Assembly (NCBI GenBank): GCA_030263805.2
Contig: CP136010.1
Coordinates: forward strand, 4,913,001-4,977,000
Reading direction: 5' to 3'
Source: Pseudomonas sp. FeN3W
Lineage (GTDB): Bacteria; Pseudomonadota; Gammaproteobacteria; Pseudomonadales; Pseudomonadaceae
DNA: 64,000 bases
Part shown: positions 44,783 to 55,107 of the stretch, in pieces
How positions within the stretch are numbered: the stretch's first letter is position 1
Layout of the letters: every line of letters starts with the position of its first letter
Translations under genes and position numbers: made by a program
Notes under the pieces: generated by a model
Told to the model about the DNA's origin: nothing
Seen by the model: the letters and a program-made list of their open reading frames with translations, nothing else
The model's database searches: none

Positions 44783-47700
44783 ATGGCGTTCTTTTCAGCG
44801 GCCAGCAAGGCCGACTTTCAGCAGCAATTGCAGACAGCGTTAGCGCAACACGTAGACCCGAAAATCCTGCCGCAACTGAGCCTGTTCGCCGAACAGTTCT
44901 TCGGCATCGTCGCGCTGCCGGAGCTCACCGAGCGGCGCATGAGCGATCTCGTCGGCTCGACGTTGGCCAGCTGGCGGCTGTTGGAGCGCTTCGATCCCTC
45001 AACGCCGGAGGTGCAGGTATTCAACCCCGACTTCGAGAAGCACGGCTGGCAGTCGACCCATAGCGTGGTCGAGGTGCTGCATCCGGACATGCCGTTCCTG
45101 GTCGATTCGGTGCGCATGGAGCTGACGCGCCGCGGCTACAGTATCCATACCCTGCAAACCAGCGTGCTGCAGGTGCGTCGTGAGGCCGACGGCAGCTTGT
45201 TGGAACTACTGCCCAAGGATGAGCGCGCCGCTGACAGCCATGCCGAATCGCTGATCTTCGTCGAGATCGATCGTTGTGCCAGCCCGACGGCCCTGCGCGA
45301 GCTCGAGCAGTCACTGCTGGGGGTGCTGGCTGATGTGCGTCAGGTGGTGGGCGATTTCGCGGCGATGAAGGGCAAGGCGGTCGAGCTGCAAGGACGTCTG
45401 GAGCAGGTCAACCTGAGCATCGACGGCGATGAGCTGGACGAGATCCGCGACTTCATGCGCTGGCTGGCGGACGACCATTTCACCTTCCTCGGCTACGAGG
45501 AGTTCTCGGTGCAGGAACAGGCCGATGGCGGGCGCATCGTCTATGACGAAAGCTCGCTGCTGGGTCTGTCGCGGACCATGCGCACCGGACTTTCCGAGGA
45601 GGAGCAATCGCTCACCGGCCAGTCGGTCAGCTACCTGCGCGAACCGCTGCTGCTGTCGTTCGCCAAGGCGGCCATGCCCAGCCGCGTGCACCGTCCGGCT
45701 TACCCGGACTTCGTTTCGCTGCGTGAGTTCGATGACGAGGGGCGGGTGGTTCGCGAGTGCCGCTTCCTCGGCCTGTTCACCTCGTCGGTCTACACCCAGA
45801 GCGTGCGGCGCATCCCGTTCATTCGCCGCAAGGTCGAGACGGTAGTGCAGCGCGCCAACTTTGGCAGTTCCGCGCACCTGGCCAAGGAGCTGGTGCAGGT
45901 TCTCGAGGTGCTGCCGCGTGACGAGCTGTTCCAGGCACCGATCGACGAGCTGTTCGAAAATGCCATCGCCATCGTGCAGATTCAGGAGCGTAATCGGCTG
46001 CGGCTGTTCCTGCGTTTCGATCCCTATCGACGTTTCTGCTACTGCCTGGTGTATGTGCCGCGTGACAGCTACTCCACCGAGACACGGCTGAAGATCCAGC
46101 AGGTGCTGCAGGAACGGCTCGAAGCCAGCGACTGCGAGTTCTCCACCTATTTCTCCGAATCGGTGCTGACGCGCGTGCAGTTCATCCTGCGTCTGGACCC
46201 CAGTCGCGCGCTGCAGGTGGATACGGTGCGTCTGGAGCAGGAAGTGCTGCAGGCCTGCCGTACCTGGCAGGACGATTACCAGAGTCTGGTGGTCGAGCGC
46301 TTCGGCGAGGCCAAGGGCACCCATCTGCTCAGCGAGTTTCCAAAAGGCTTTCCAGCGGGCTATCGCGAGCGCTTCTCGCCGCAGTCGGCCACCGTCGACA
46401 TGCAGCATGTGCTCGACCTCAGCGAGGAACGACCGCTGGTGATGAGCTTCTATCAGCCGATCACGGCTGAAGAGAATCGTCTGCACTGCAAGCTCTACCA
46501 CCTGAATACGCCGCTGCCGCTGTCGGACATCCTGCCGATCATGGAGAACCTGGGGCTGCGGGTGCTCGGCGAGTTTCCGTTCCGGTTGCGTGACCGCAGC
46601 GGCCGCGAGTACTGGATACACGACTTCGCCTTCACCTATGCCGAAGGCCTGGAAATCGACCTGCTGGAAATCAACGAGGCGCTGCAGGACGCGTTCATCC
46701 ATATCTATGGCGGCTCTGCCGAAAACGACGGGTTCAACCGCCTGGTGCTGACCGCCGGGCTGGCCTGGCGTGAAGTGGCGCTGCTGCGCGCCTATGCGCG
46801 CTATCTCAAACAAATCCGCATGGGCTTCGACCTGGGCTATATCGCCAGCGCGCTGCTCAACCATACGGATATCGCCCGCGAGCTGGTACGGCTGTTCAAG
46901 ATGCGCTTCTACCTGGCGCGCAAGCTCGGTGACGATGATCTGGCGGATAAGCAGCAACGGCTGGAGCAGGCGATTCTCACGGCTCTGGATGACGTGGCGG
47001 TACTCAACGAGGACCGGATTCTGCGGCGCTATCTGGCGCTGATTCAGGCCACCCTGCGAACCAACTTCTATCAGACGGATGCCAGCGGCAAACCGAAATC
47101 GTATTTCAGCTTCAAGCTCGATCCGCGCTCGATCCCGGAAATGCCGCGTCCGGCACCGATGTACGAGATCTTCGTCTATTCGCCACGGGTCGAAGGCGTG
47201 CACCTGCGCGGCGGCAAGGTGGCGCGTGGCGGGTTGCGCTGGTCCGATCGCGAGGAGGACTACCGCACCGAAGTGCTCGGCCTGGTCAAGGCACAGCAGG
47301 TGAAGAATGCGGTGATCGTCCCCGGCGGCGCGAAAGGCGGCTTCGTGCCGCGCCGGCTGCCTACCAGCGGCACGCGGGATGATATTCAGGCCGAAGCGAT
47401 CGCCTGCTACCGCATCTTCATCAGTGGCCTGCTCGACATCACCGATAACCTGCATGAAGGCCAGGTCGTACCGCCGGCCAACGTGCTGCGCTATGACGGT
47501 GACGACCCCTACCTGGTGGTCGCCGCGGACAAGGGCACCGCGAGCTTTTCGGACATCGCCAACGGCATCGCCGCCGAATACGACTTCTGGCTCGGCGATG
47601 CCTTTGCCTCGGGCGGCTCGGCAGGCTACGACCACAAGAAGATGGGCATCACCGCGCGCGGCGCCTGGGTATCGGTGCAGCGTCACTTCCGCGAACGCGG

Positions 47701-49633
47701 CATCAACGTGCAGACCGACGTGATCAGCGTGATCGGCATCGGCGACATGGCCGGCGATGTGTTCGGCAACGGTCTGCTGATGTCTGAAACCCTGCAGCTG
47801 GTCGCGGCATTCAACCATCTGCATATCTTCATCGACCCCAATCCCGACCCTGCACGCAGCTTCATCGAGCGCAAGCGCCTGTTCGACTTGCCGCGCTCGT
47901 CGTGGACCGATTACGACGCCTCGTTGATCTCGGAAGGCGGTGGCATCTTCCCGCGTTCGGCCAAGCGGGTCGCGATCACGCCACAGATGAAAGAGCGCTT
48001 CGCCATCGAAGCGGATCAGCTGACGCCAGCCGAGCTGATCCACGCACTGCTCAAGGCGCCGGTGGACCTGTTGTGGAATGGCGGTATCGGCACCTATGTG
48101 AAGAGCAGTGGCGAAAGCCATGCCGAAGTCGGCGACAAGGCCAACGATGCGGTGCGGGTCAATGGCGCCGATCTGCGTGCCAAGGTGGTGGGCGAGGGCG
48201 GCAACCTCGGCATGACCCAGCTGGGGCGCGTCGAGTACGCGCTGCATGGTGGCTCGAGCAACACCGACTTCATCGACAATGCCGGCGGCGTCGATTGCTC
48301 GGATCATGAGGTGAACATCAAGATCCTGCTCAACGAGGTGGTCAGCGCCGGTGACATGACCGCCAAGCAGCGCGACCAACTGCTGTTCGAGATGACTGAT
48401 GCGGTGGCCGAGTTGGTGCTGCAGAACAACTACAAGCAGACCCAGGCGCTGTCTCAGGCGCAGCATCGCTCGCGCGAGCGGGCCGCCGAGTATGTCCGGC
48501 TGATCAATGCGCTGGAGGCGGCGGGGCAGCTCGACCGCGCGCTCGAGTTCCTGCCCAGCGATGACGCCCTGACCGAGCGCGCCAGCATCGGCAAGGGCCT
48601 GACCCGGCCGGAACTGTCGGTTCTGATTTCCTACAGCAAGATCGAGCTGAAGAAAGCGTTGCTGGATTCGCGCGTGCCGGACGACGACTACCTCGCCCGC
48701 GAAATGGAAAGCGCCTTCCCGCAGCAACTGAGCGAGCGTTTCCACGATGCCATGCTGCAACATCGCCTCAAGCGCGAAATCGTTGCCACCCAGATCGCCA
48801 ACGATCTGGTCAACAACATGGGCATCACCTTCGTTCAGCGCCTGAACGAGGCGACGGGCATGAGTGCGGCGAATGTCGCTGGCGCCTACGTGATCGTGCG
48901 CGACATTTTCCATCTGCCTCACTGGTTCCGGCAGATCGAGGCGCTGGATCACAAGGTGCCGGCGGAGCTGCAGCTGGCCTTGATGGACGAGCTGATGCGC
49001 CTGGGCCGCCGCGCGACGCGCTGGTTCCTGCGCAACCGTCGTAGCGAGCTGGATGCCGCACGCGACGTCGCGCATTTTGGTCCACGGGTCGCTGCCCTTG
49101 GTCTGAAACTCGATGAGCTGCTGCAGGGCTCGACGCGTGACCGTTGGCAGGAGCGCTACAAGCGTTACACCGAAGCTGGGGTGCCCGAGCTGCTGGCGCG
49201 CATGGTGGCCGGTACCAGCCATTTATACACGCTGTTGCCGATTCTCGAGGCCGCTGACGAAACCGGCCAGGTGCCTGCGCAGGTGGCGGCAACTTACTTC
49301 GCCGTCGGTGGTGCGCTCGAGCTTCCCTGGTATCTGCATCTGTTGACCAACCTGCCGGTGGCCAACAATTGGCAGGCCCTGGCGCGTGAAAGCTTCCGCG
49401 ACGACCTCGACTCACAGCAGCGCAGCATCACGGTATCGGTACTGCAAATGGAGAACGGTTCGGAGGCAATCAGCGAGCGGGTCGACGCTTGGTTGGCTCA
49501 GCGACCAGTGCTGCTGGAGCGCTGGCGCTCGATGCTGGCCGAGCTGCGCGGCGCCAGCGGCAACGACTACGCCATTTACGCAGTCGCCAGCCGTGAGCTG
49601 CAGGGGCTGGCGCAGTCGGTAGGGCATGGCTGA
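44783..49633 (+). CDS. gdhB: NAD-specific glutamate dehydrogenase, large type
   Basis: 1,616 residues, the length of the 180-kDa class found in Pseudomonas and Streptomyces. The long N-terminal part holds ACT-like regulatory domains; the catalytic part begins near 790 with RGGLRWSDR and KNAVIVPGGAKGGF, followed by the NAD-binding VIGIGDMAGDVFGNG. Interconverts glutamate and 2-oxoglutarate + ammonium, mainly catabolic (arginine and glutamate use). Monocistronic, ending at a strong terminator. Confidence 0.98.
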   Translation: MAFFSAASKADFQQQLQTALAQHVDPKILPQLSLFAEQFFGIVALPELTERRMSDLVGSTLASWRLLERFDPSTPEVQVFNPDFEKHGWQSTHSVVEVLHPDMPFLVDSVRMELTRRGYSIHTLQTSVLQVRREADGSLLELLPKDERAADSHAESLIFVEIDRCASPTALRELEQSLLGVLADVRQVVGDFAAMKGKAVELQGRLEQVNLSIDGDELDEIRDFMRWLADDHFTFLGYEEFSVQEQADGGRIVYDESSLLGLSRTMRTGLSEEEQSLTGQSVSYLREPLLLSFAKAAMPSRVHRPAYPDFVSLREFDDEGRVVRECRFLGLFTSSVYTQSVRRIPFIRRKVETVVQRANFGSSAHLAKELVQVLEVLPRDELFQAPIDELFENAIAIVQIQERNRLRLFLRFDPYRRFCYCLVYVPRDSYSTETRLKIQQVLQERLEASDCEFSTYFSESVLTRVQFILRLDPSRALQVDTVRLEQEVLQACRTWQDDYQSLVVERFGEAKGTHLLSEFPKGFPAGYRERFSPQSATVDMQHVLDLSEERPLVMSFYQPITAEENRLHCKLYHLNTPLPLSDILPIMENLGLRVLGEFPFRLRDRSGREYWIHDFAFTYAEGLEIDLLEINEALQDAFIHIYGGSAENDGFNRLVLTAGLAWREVALLRAYARYLKQIRMGFDLGYIASALLNHTDIARELVRLFKMRFYLARKLGDDDLADKQQRLEQAILTALDDVAVLNEDRILRRYLALIQATLRTNFYQTDASGKPKSYFSFKLDPRSIPEMPRPAPMYEIFVYSPRVEGVHLRGGKVARGGLRWSDREEDYRTEVLGLVKAQQVKNAVIVPGGAKGGFVPRRLPTSGTRDDIQAEAIACYRIFISGLLDITDNLHEGQVVPPANVLRYDGDDPYLVVAADKGTASFSDIANGIAAEYDFWLGDAFASGGSAGYDHKKMGITARGAWVSVQRHFRERGINVQTDVISVIGIGDMAGDVFGNGLLMSETLQLVAAFNHLHIFIDPNPDPARSFIERKRLFDLPRSSWTDYDASLISEGGGIFPRSAKRVAITPQMKERFAIEADQLTPAELIHALLKAPVDLLWNGGIGTYVKSSGESHAEVGDKANDAVRVNGADLRAKVVGEGGNLGMTQLGRVEYALHGGSSNTDFIDNAGGVDCSDHEVNIKILLNEVVSAGDMTAKQRDQLLFEMTDAVAELVLQNNYKQTQALSQAQHRSRERAAEYVRLINALEAAGQLDRALEFLPSDDALTERASIGKGLTRPELSVLISYSKIELKKALLDSRVPDDDYLAREMESAFPQQLSERFHDAMLQHRLKREIVATQIANDLVNNMGITFVQRLNEATGMSAANVAGAYVIVRDIFHLPHWFRQIEALDHKVPAELQLALMDELMRLGRRATRWFLRNRRSELDAARDVAHFGPRVAALGLKLDELLQGSTRDRWQERYKRYTEAGVPELLARMVAGTSHLYTLLPILEAADETGQVPAQVAATYFAVGGALELPWYLHLLTNLPVANNWQALARESFRDDLDSQQRSITVSVLQMENGSEAISERVDAWLAQRPVLLERWRSMLAELRGASGNDYAIYAVASRELQGLAQSVGHG

Positions 49634-49702
49634 CGACGTCTTGCGGCACCCTCCGTGGACGATCCGTCTGCGGGAGGGCGTGCGTCATTGATGCAGCGCC
49701 AC

Positions 49703-49738
49703 GAAAAAACGCACCGCCCAAAGGCGGTGCGTTTTTTC
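49703..49738. terminator. bidirectional intrinsic terminator
   Basis: Perfect stem aaaaaacgcaccgcc / ggcggtgcgtttttt with a short loop, between gdhB and the convergent gene at 49785. Confidence 0.95.
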
Positions 49739-49784
49739 TAGCGGATGGATTTTTGCTGCGCAGGGAGTCGGTGGCGGTAAACGC

Positions 49785-50699
49785 TCAGTCCTGCGCAGGC
49801 AGTCCGACCTTGAAGCGAGTGATCTGCGGCAGATCGCGCAGGTAGCGGATCAGGTCGGGCGCGCCTGCCAGCTTCAGCCCCTGGCCAATGGCATTGGCGG
49901 TGGGATCACGCTTCTCCAGCAACAGCAATTCGGAATTGCTGGCATCGCGCAGTAGCGTCAAGCGGGCATAGGGAACCTGGCTTTCGAGCAGCATGGCCAT
50001 GAATTCACGGTCGCTCCAGGCCTGAGCAGGCATTGTCACGGCATGGTATTCGGTGTCCAGCGCATGCACACCGGAACGGTCGAGGCGGTAATCGGTGACA
50101 TCCGCCGGCAGCATGACTTCCAGACCGCGCAAGCGCGCATAGGCCACGGCGCAGGCAAAGGCTTCCAGATGGTGTTCACCGGCCCAATAAAGTCGCTCCC
50201 CGAGCCAGCTGGCCTGGCGAACATCGATGGCTGTCCCCTTGTCGAAGCCGGGCAAGGCAGTACCGAGCGCTCGAAGAAAATCCTTGTAGCTGATGATTCG
50301 CATCTGCCGACAGCCCGCAGTGCTGGAAAAGGCCTCGAAGGTCGGGTAACTCGGTTCATTTTTGCGCTGCCCGCCGAAGCCGTCGATTTGCCGCAGGTCG
50401 AGCCGTGACCGGGTGCAATCCTTGCTGATCAGGCGGATCAGCGCTCCATGGGCACGGGCCTTGTCTTCCTGCACCGGGCCGGAAAGCGCACCACGTGGCA
50501 GCTCCAGCAAGCGCTGCAGGCAGGGGCCATCGTTCCAGAAAATGCTGGGCTCAGGTTCGGGTAGGCGGGAAAAGGGCAGCTGCAGGCTGCTGGCGCGTTC
50601 CTGAATGGGCAGCGTAGCCTTGGAGCGTAGCCCGAGGCGTTGCGCAAGTCGTGCGATTTGAGATGTCAGTGAAGGCATTGGCTCGGGCAGGCTCATCAT
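49785..50699 (-). CDS. hypothetical protein, unrecognised
   Basis: 304 residues, soluble, no signal peptide or membrane helix. Not recognised. The second half (RIISYKDFLRALGTALPGFD, then WLGERLYWAGEHHLEAFACA) looks well ordered, the first 60 residues do not. No catalytic motif stands out. Start at 50699 or 50696 (MMSLPEP); a longer form from 50771 is possible. It is flanked by housekeeping genes, so it is likely an old resident gene of the lineage, not a recent arrival. Confidence 0.65.
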   Translation of the reverse strand: MMSLPEPMPSLTSQIARLAQRLGLRSKATLPIQERASSLQLPFSRLPEPEPSIFWNDGPCLQRLLELPRGALSGPVQEDKARAHGALIRLISKDCTRSRLDLRQIDGFGGQRKNEPSYPTFEAFSSTAGCRQMRIISYKDFLRALGTALPGFDKGTAIDVRQASWLGERLYWAGEHHLEAFACAVAYARLRGLEVMLPADVTDYRLDRSGVHALDTEYHAVTMPAQAWSDREFMAMLLESQVPYARLTLLRDASNSELLLLEKRDPTANAIGQGLKLAGAPDLIRYLRDLPQITRFKVGLPAQD

Positions 50700-50857
50700 G
50701 ATGCTTGAGCTCTCAGGGCTACGGCCGAAGTGTGGCAGACCTGTGTCATTTGCGCACGGGCTTTGCGCCACCCGTAGCGCTGTCCTGCGTCACAGCCTTG
50801 GGCAAAGATCGCGTGTCGATGTGGCAATATCGCCGAATAGATCACTGAGGAGCCTCC

Positions 50858-51079
50858 ATGCCAAATCTGGTACTGGATATCGCGTTGTCCGCCGAACGAA
50901 TGAAGGCGGTCTACCAGGGCCATGCGAATCGAGTCCTGATTCGAAGTCGCGACGGCACGCGAGTCAGCTTGCCGGCGCATCATCTGCGCCCGTTTCTGAC
51001 CCACGAAGGGATATATGGTTCCTTCGAGCTCGAATTCGCCGAGCAGGGGCAATTGCTACGTTTGCGGCGGCTGCAATGA
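50858..51079 (+). CDS. DUF2835 family protein
   Basis: 73 residues, recognised by the opening MPNLVLDIALSAERMKAVYQG and VSLPAHHLRPFLTHEGIYG. Family of small soluble proteins of unknown function in gammaproteobacteria. Ribosome binding site GAGGAG just upstream. It precedes pyrD by 111 bases. Confidence 0.85.
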   Translation: MPNLVLDIALSAERMKAVYQGHANRVLIRSRDGTRVSLPAHHLRPFLTHEGIYGSFELEFAEQGQLLRLRRLQ

Positions 51080-51190
51080 AACCGGCGGTCGGTGCGCTCG
51101 ACCGGCCTATTTCCTCTCTGGCTGCAGCGGCTCAAGCCCCCTTGGGCTGCTATACTCCGCGTCCACATTTACCGAGACCTTAGGCTGCGT

Positions 51191-52222
51191 ATGTATAACC
51201 TGGCCCGCCAGCTGTTGTTCAAGTTATCTCCGGAAACTTCCCATGAACTTTCCCTCGAGCTGATTGGCGCCGGTGGCCGTCTCGGGCTCAATGCAATGCT
51301 CGGCAAGGCGCCGGCCAGTCTTCCTGTTCGTGTGATGGGGCTCGATTTCCCCAATCCGGTCGGCCTGGCAGCAGGGTTGGACAAGAACGGCGAGGCCATT
51401 CGCGGAATGTCGCAGCTGGGCTTCGGTTTCATCGAAGTGGGAACCGTGACTCCGCGCCCGCAGCCAGGTAACCCCAAGCCACGGATATTCCGTCTGCCCG
51501 AGGCCGAGGCGATCATCAATCGCATGGGTTTCAACAATCACGGCGTCGATGCGCTGCTGGCTCGGGTCGAGGCCGCGAGGTTCAAGGGCATTCTCGGTAT
51601 CAACATCGGCAAGAACTTCGATACCCCTGTCGAGCGTGCCGAGGAGGACTACCTGCTCTGTCTGGACAAGGTCTATCACCACGCCAGCTATGTCACCGTC
51701 AACGTCAGTTCGCCGAATACGCCCGGCTTGCGTAGCCTGCAGTTCGGCGACTCGCTCAAGCATTTGCTCGATGCGCTGCGGCTGCGTCGAGAGGACCTCG
51801 AGATCATGCACGGCAAGCGCGTGCCGCTTGCCATCAAGATCGCCCCGGACATGACCGACGAAGAAACCGCTTTGGTAGGCGAGGCGGTGTTCCAGGCCGG
51901 GATGGACGCGATCATCGCCACCAACACCACTCTTGGCCGGGAAGGCGTTGCCGGCCTGGCTCATGCCGATGAGGCGGGCGGCCTTTCTGGGGCACCCGTT
52001 CGGGAGAAGAGCACGCACACGGTCAAGGTGCTGGCACAGACGCTTGGCGGGCGGCTGCCGATCATTGCGGTGGGTGGGATCACCGAGGGCAGGCACGCGG
52101 CAGAGAAGATCGAGGCGGGTGCCAGCCTGGTTCAGTTGTATTCGGGTTTCATCTACAAGGGGCCGGCTTTGATTCGCGAGGCGGTGGATGCCATCGCGGC
52201 GCTGCGCTCACAAGCACATTGA
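51191..52222 (+). CDS. pyrD: dihydroorotate dehydrogenase (quinone), class 2
   Basis: 343 residues. Membrane-associated class-2 enzyme: N-terminal amphipathic helices (MYNLARQLLFKLSPETSHEL) and the FMN barrel with GLAAGLDKNGE, INRMGFNN, the catalytic Ser in NVSSPNTPGLR and the FMN phosphate loop GVGGITEG-like IIAVGGITEGRH. Oxidises dihydroorotate to orotate in pyrimidine synthesis, passing electrons to quinone. Confidence 0.98.
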   Translation: MYNLARQLLFKLSPETSHELSLELIGAGGRLGLNAMLGKAPASLPVRVMGLDFPNPVGLAAGLDKNGEAIRGMSQLGFGFIEVGTVTPRPQPGNPKPRIFRLPEAEAIINRMGFNNHGVDALLARVEAARFKGILGINIGKNFDTPVERAEEDYLLCLDKVYHHASYVTVNVSSPNTPGLRSLQFGDSLKHLLDALRLRREDLEIMHGKRVPLAIKIAPDMTDEETALVGEAVFQAGMDAIIATNTTLGREGVAGLAHADEAGGLSGAPVREKSTHTVKVLAQTLGGRLPIIAVGGITEGRHAAEKIEAGASLVQLYSGFIYKGPALIREAVDAIAALRSQAH

Positions 52223-52315
52223 TGATCGCCCGGAAGGGGCTCCTGTTGGAGCCCCTGGGCTTCTAGCCCGCCGCCCGGGTAGGGCGCGCTATATCAAGTC
52301 GGGTGGATCGGTGAA

Positions 52316-52531
52316 TTAGCCGACCGCGTGAAGTTCGTTGAGTCTATGCAGACCGGCCGTGCCGGTCAGACCATCCCAGTTGTCGCCGCGACCCTCCCGC
52401 CAGCCGTTAATCCAGGCTTGGCGAACGTTGGGATGGGAAAAAGGACAGAGGTCGCGAGATTTGCCATGTATGCCGTGCTGATAACCGCGTAGAAATGCTC
52501 GTTCCATCGGATCACGCTTGAGTCTTCTCAT
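52316..52531 (-). CDS. rmf: ribosome modulation factor
   Basis: 71 residues, basic. Starts MRRLKRDPMERAFLRGYQHG, the RMF signature, then CPFSHPNVRQAWINGWREGR. Converts 70S ribosomes to inactive 100S dimers in stationary phase. Convergent with pyrD. The family is usually 55-72 residues, so length is normal. Confidence 0.95.
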   Translation of the reverse strand: MRRLKRDPMERAFLRGYQHGIHGKSRDLCPFSHPNVRQAWINGWREGRGDNWDGLTGTAGLHRLNELHAVG

Positions 52532-52891
52532 TGGGTATTGCCCTCAGTGGTTGACTGGTGTTCCTGTGGCCTCATGGCGAGACCGGGCAGATAGACTGCC
52601 AATGAAGCGCGCTGCCGGCGTGGCGCGCTTCGCCGACACCATTGCGATGTCGGCCTGAGGTGAGTTCTAACCCAATGCTGAAGGCGCTGGAATGATCGTT
52701 TTGTCATAAGTAGGTAACGAATCTATGGTTCTACCCATAAGCCCGGAGGGCAGGGGATGCGAAGTGCGCGCTGCTGAGCCGCTTCTGCGTGATTGCAACC
52801 ATGGTGTCCGTAACCGCTTTCTAATTTTCTTTGCTGGGCCTGTTCCGACGAAAGGGTCGCGACGGTCCGAAGCATCTTTTGTGGAAACTCC
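52532..52891. other. intergenic region between divergent rmf and rlmKL
   Basis: 360 bases without a gene. It must hold both promoters. One strong hairpin is visible at about 52599-52628 (gaagcgcgc / gcgcgcttc) without a T tail. Nothing else is recognisable. Confidence 0.6.
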
Positions 52892-55072
52892 ATGACCGAC
52901 CGCCATGAACTGATCCTGACCTGCCCCAAGGGGCTCGAAGGCCTGCTGCTCGAGGAAGCCACTGCGCTTGGATTGGAGGAGGGTCGCGAGCAGACATCCG
53001 CGATTCGCGGCTTCGGTGCGCTGGAGGTGGCTTACAGGCTCTGCCTGTGGTCGCGCCTGGCCAACCGCGTGTTGCTGGTGATCAGCCGTTTCCCCACGGT
53101 AGATGCCGAGACGCTTTACCAAGGGGTTCACGCAATCGACTGGGCCGACCATCTGCAGCCTGCCGGCAGTCTGGCAGTGGAGTTCAGTGGTCGCGGCTCG
53201 GGCATCGACAATACCCATTTCGGTGCGCTCAAGGTCAAGGACGCCATCGTCGATCGATTGCGAACCGCATCCGGCGAGCGCCCCAGCATCGACAAGCTCG
53301 ATCCTGATCTGCGCGTGCATCTGCGCCTCGACAAGGGGCAAGCGGTGCTTTCGCTCGACCTCTCCGGGCACAGCCTGCACCAGCGTGGCTATCGACTGCA
53401 GCAGGGGGCCGCGCCGCTCAAGGAAAACCTTGCTGCCGCGATTCTGATCCGTGCCGGCTGGCCACGTATCGCTGCTGCTGGTGGCGCGCTGACGGATCCC
53501 ATGTGTGGCGTCGGCACCTTTCTTGTCGAAGGGGCGATGATGGCGGCGGATATCGCGCCGAATCTCAAGCGCGAGCGCTGGGGATTCAGTGCCTGGCTGG
53601 GGCATGTCCCTGCACTATGGTCGCGGCTGCATGGCGAAGCTCAGGCGCGGGCAGAGGCCGGCCTGGCCAGGCCGCCATTATGGATTCGCGGCTATGAGGC
53701 CGATCCGCGGCTGATCCAGCCGGGACGCAACAACATCGAACGCGCTGGCCTGGCCGGCTGGATCAAGGTCTATCAGGGTGATGTCGGCGACTTCGAGCCG
53801 CGCCCGGATCAGAGTCAGAAGGGCTTGGTCATCTGCAACCCACCCTATGGCGAGCGCCTTGGCGACGAGGCGAGCCTGCTCTATCTCTACCAGAACCTCG
53901 GCGAACGCCTGCGTCAGGCCTGCCTGGGCTGGGAAGCCGCGGTATTCACTGCCGCGCCGGATCTCGGCAAGCGCATGGGCATCCGTAGCCACAAGCAGTA
54001 CGCGTTCTGGAACGGTGCGCTGCCGTGCAAGCTGCTGCTGATCAAGGTCGAGCTGGATCAGTTCGTGACCGGTCAGCGGGCCACCCCTCATGAGGAGCAT
54101 TCACAGCAGCAGGCGCCGGTCGAGCAGGCTCGCCTCAGCGAAGGCGGGCAGATGTTCGCCAATCGCCTGCAGAAGAATCTGCGTCAGCTCGGCAAGTGGG
54201 CGCGTCGCGAGGGTATCGAGTGTTACCGGCTATATGACGCGGATATGCCTGAGTACGCCCTGGCGATCGACCTGTATGGTGATTGGGTGCACGTGCAGGA
54301 ATATGCGCCGCCGCGCTCCATCGATCCGGAGAAGGCGCAGGCGCGCCTGCTCGATGCATTGGCTGCCATTCCGCAAGCACTGGGCATTCCACGCGAGAAG
54401 GTAGTGGTCAAGCGCCGCGAGCGCCAGACGGGCACGCGCCAATATGAGCGTCAGGCTACTCAGGGCAAATTTCTCGAAGTGACCGAGGGCGGCGTCAAGC
54501 TGCTGGTGAATCTCACCGATTATCTGGATACCGGCCTGTTCCTCGATCATCGCCCTCTGCGCCTGCGTATTCAGCGTGAAGCGGCCGGCAAGCGTTTTCT
54601 CAACCTGTTCTGCTATACCGCAACCGCCACGGTTCACGCGGCCAAGGGCGGTGCGCGCAGCACCACCAGCGTCGACCTGTCGAAAACCTATCTCGACTGG
54701 GCACGCCGCAATCTCTCGCTGAATGGCCTTTCGGATCGCCAGCGCTTGGAACAGGGCGATGTGATGGCCTGGCTGGAAGAAGACCGTGGTGAGTACGACC
54801 TGATCTTCATCGACCCGCCGACGTTCTCCAACTCCAAGCGCATGGAAGGCGTGTTCGACGTGCAGCGGGACCATCAGGTGCTGCTCGATCTGGCGATGGC
54901 CCGGTTGGCGGTGGGCGGGACGCTGTATTTCTCCAACAACTTCCGCAAGTTCGTGCTGGATGCCAGCCTGAGCGAGCGCTATGCGGTAGAGGAAATCAGC
55001 AGCGCAACGCTGGACGAGGACTTCCGTCGTAACCCCCGTATTCATCGCGCCTGGAAATTCCAGGCGCGATGA
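52892..55072 (+). CDS. rlmL: 23S rRNA (guanine-N2/N7)-methyltransferase RlmKL
   Basis: 726-residue fused enzyme. N-terminal THUMP domain, then the RlmL methyltransferase (G2445 N2) with DPMCGVGTFLVEGA and the catalytic NPPYGERL; C-terminal RlmK half (G2069 N7) with FLNLFCYTATATVHAAKGGA and the IDPPTFSNSKR motif. Full length for the fused type. Confidence 0.97.
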   Translation: MTDRHELILTCPKGLEGLLLEEATALGLEEGREQTSAIRGFGALEVAYRLCLWSRLANRVLLVISRFPTVDAETLYQGVHAIDWADHLQPAGSLAVEFSGRGSGIDNTHFGALKVKDAIVDRLRTASGERPSIDKLDPDLRVHLRLDKGQAVLSLDLSGHSLHQRGYRLQQGAAPLKENLAAAILIRAGWPRIAAAGGALTDPMCGVGTFLVEGAMMAADIAPNLKRERWGFSAWLGHVPALWSRLHGEAQARAEAGLARPPLWIRGYEADPRLIQPGRNNIERAGLAGWIKVYQGDVGDFEPRPDQSQKGLVICNPPYGERLGDEASLLYLYQNLGERLRQACLGWEAAVFTAAPDLGKRMGIRSHKQYAFWNGALPCKLLLIKVELDQFVTGQRATPHEEHSQQQAPVEQARLSEGGQMFANRLQKNLRQLGKWARREGIECYRLYDADMPEYALAIDLYGDWVHVQEYAPPRSIDPEKAQARLLDALAAIPQALGIPREKVVVKRRERQTGTRQYERQATQGKFLEVTEGGVKLLVNLTDYLDTGLFLDHRPLRLRIQREAAGKRFLNLFCYTATATVHAAKGGARSTTSVDLSKTYLDWARRNLSLNGLSDRQRLEQGDVMAWLEEDRGEYDLIFIDPPTFSNSKRMEGVFDVQRDHQVLLDLAMARLAVGGTLYFSNNFRKFVLDASLSERYAVEEISSATLDEDFRRNPRIHRAWKFQAR

Positions 55073-55107
55073 TCATCCGGTGTAGGCAGGCGCTCGGCCT
55101 GCCGGAG

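Noticed and set aside
45311..49222. 1,303-codon open frame antisense to gdhB
   Set aside because: A shadow caused by GC-rich codon bias; gdhB on the plus strand is a clear, full-length family member.
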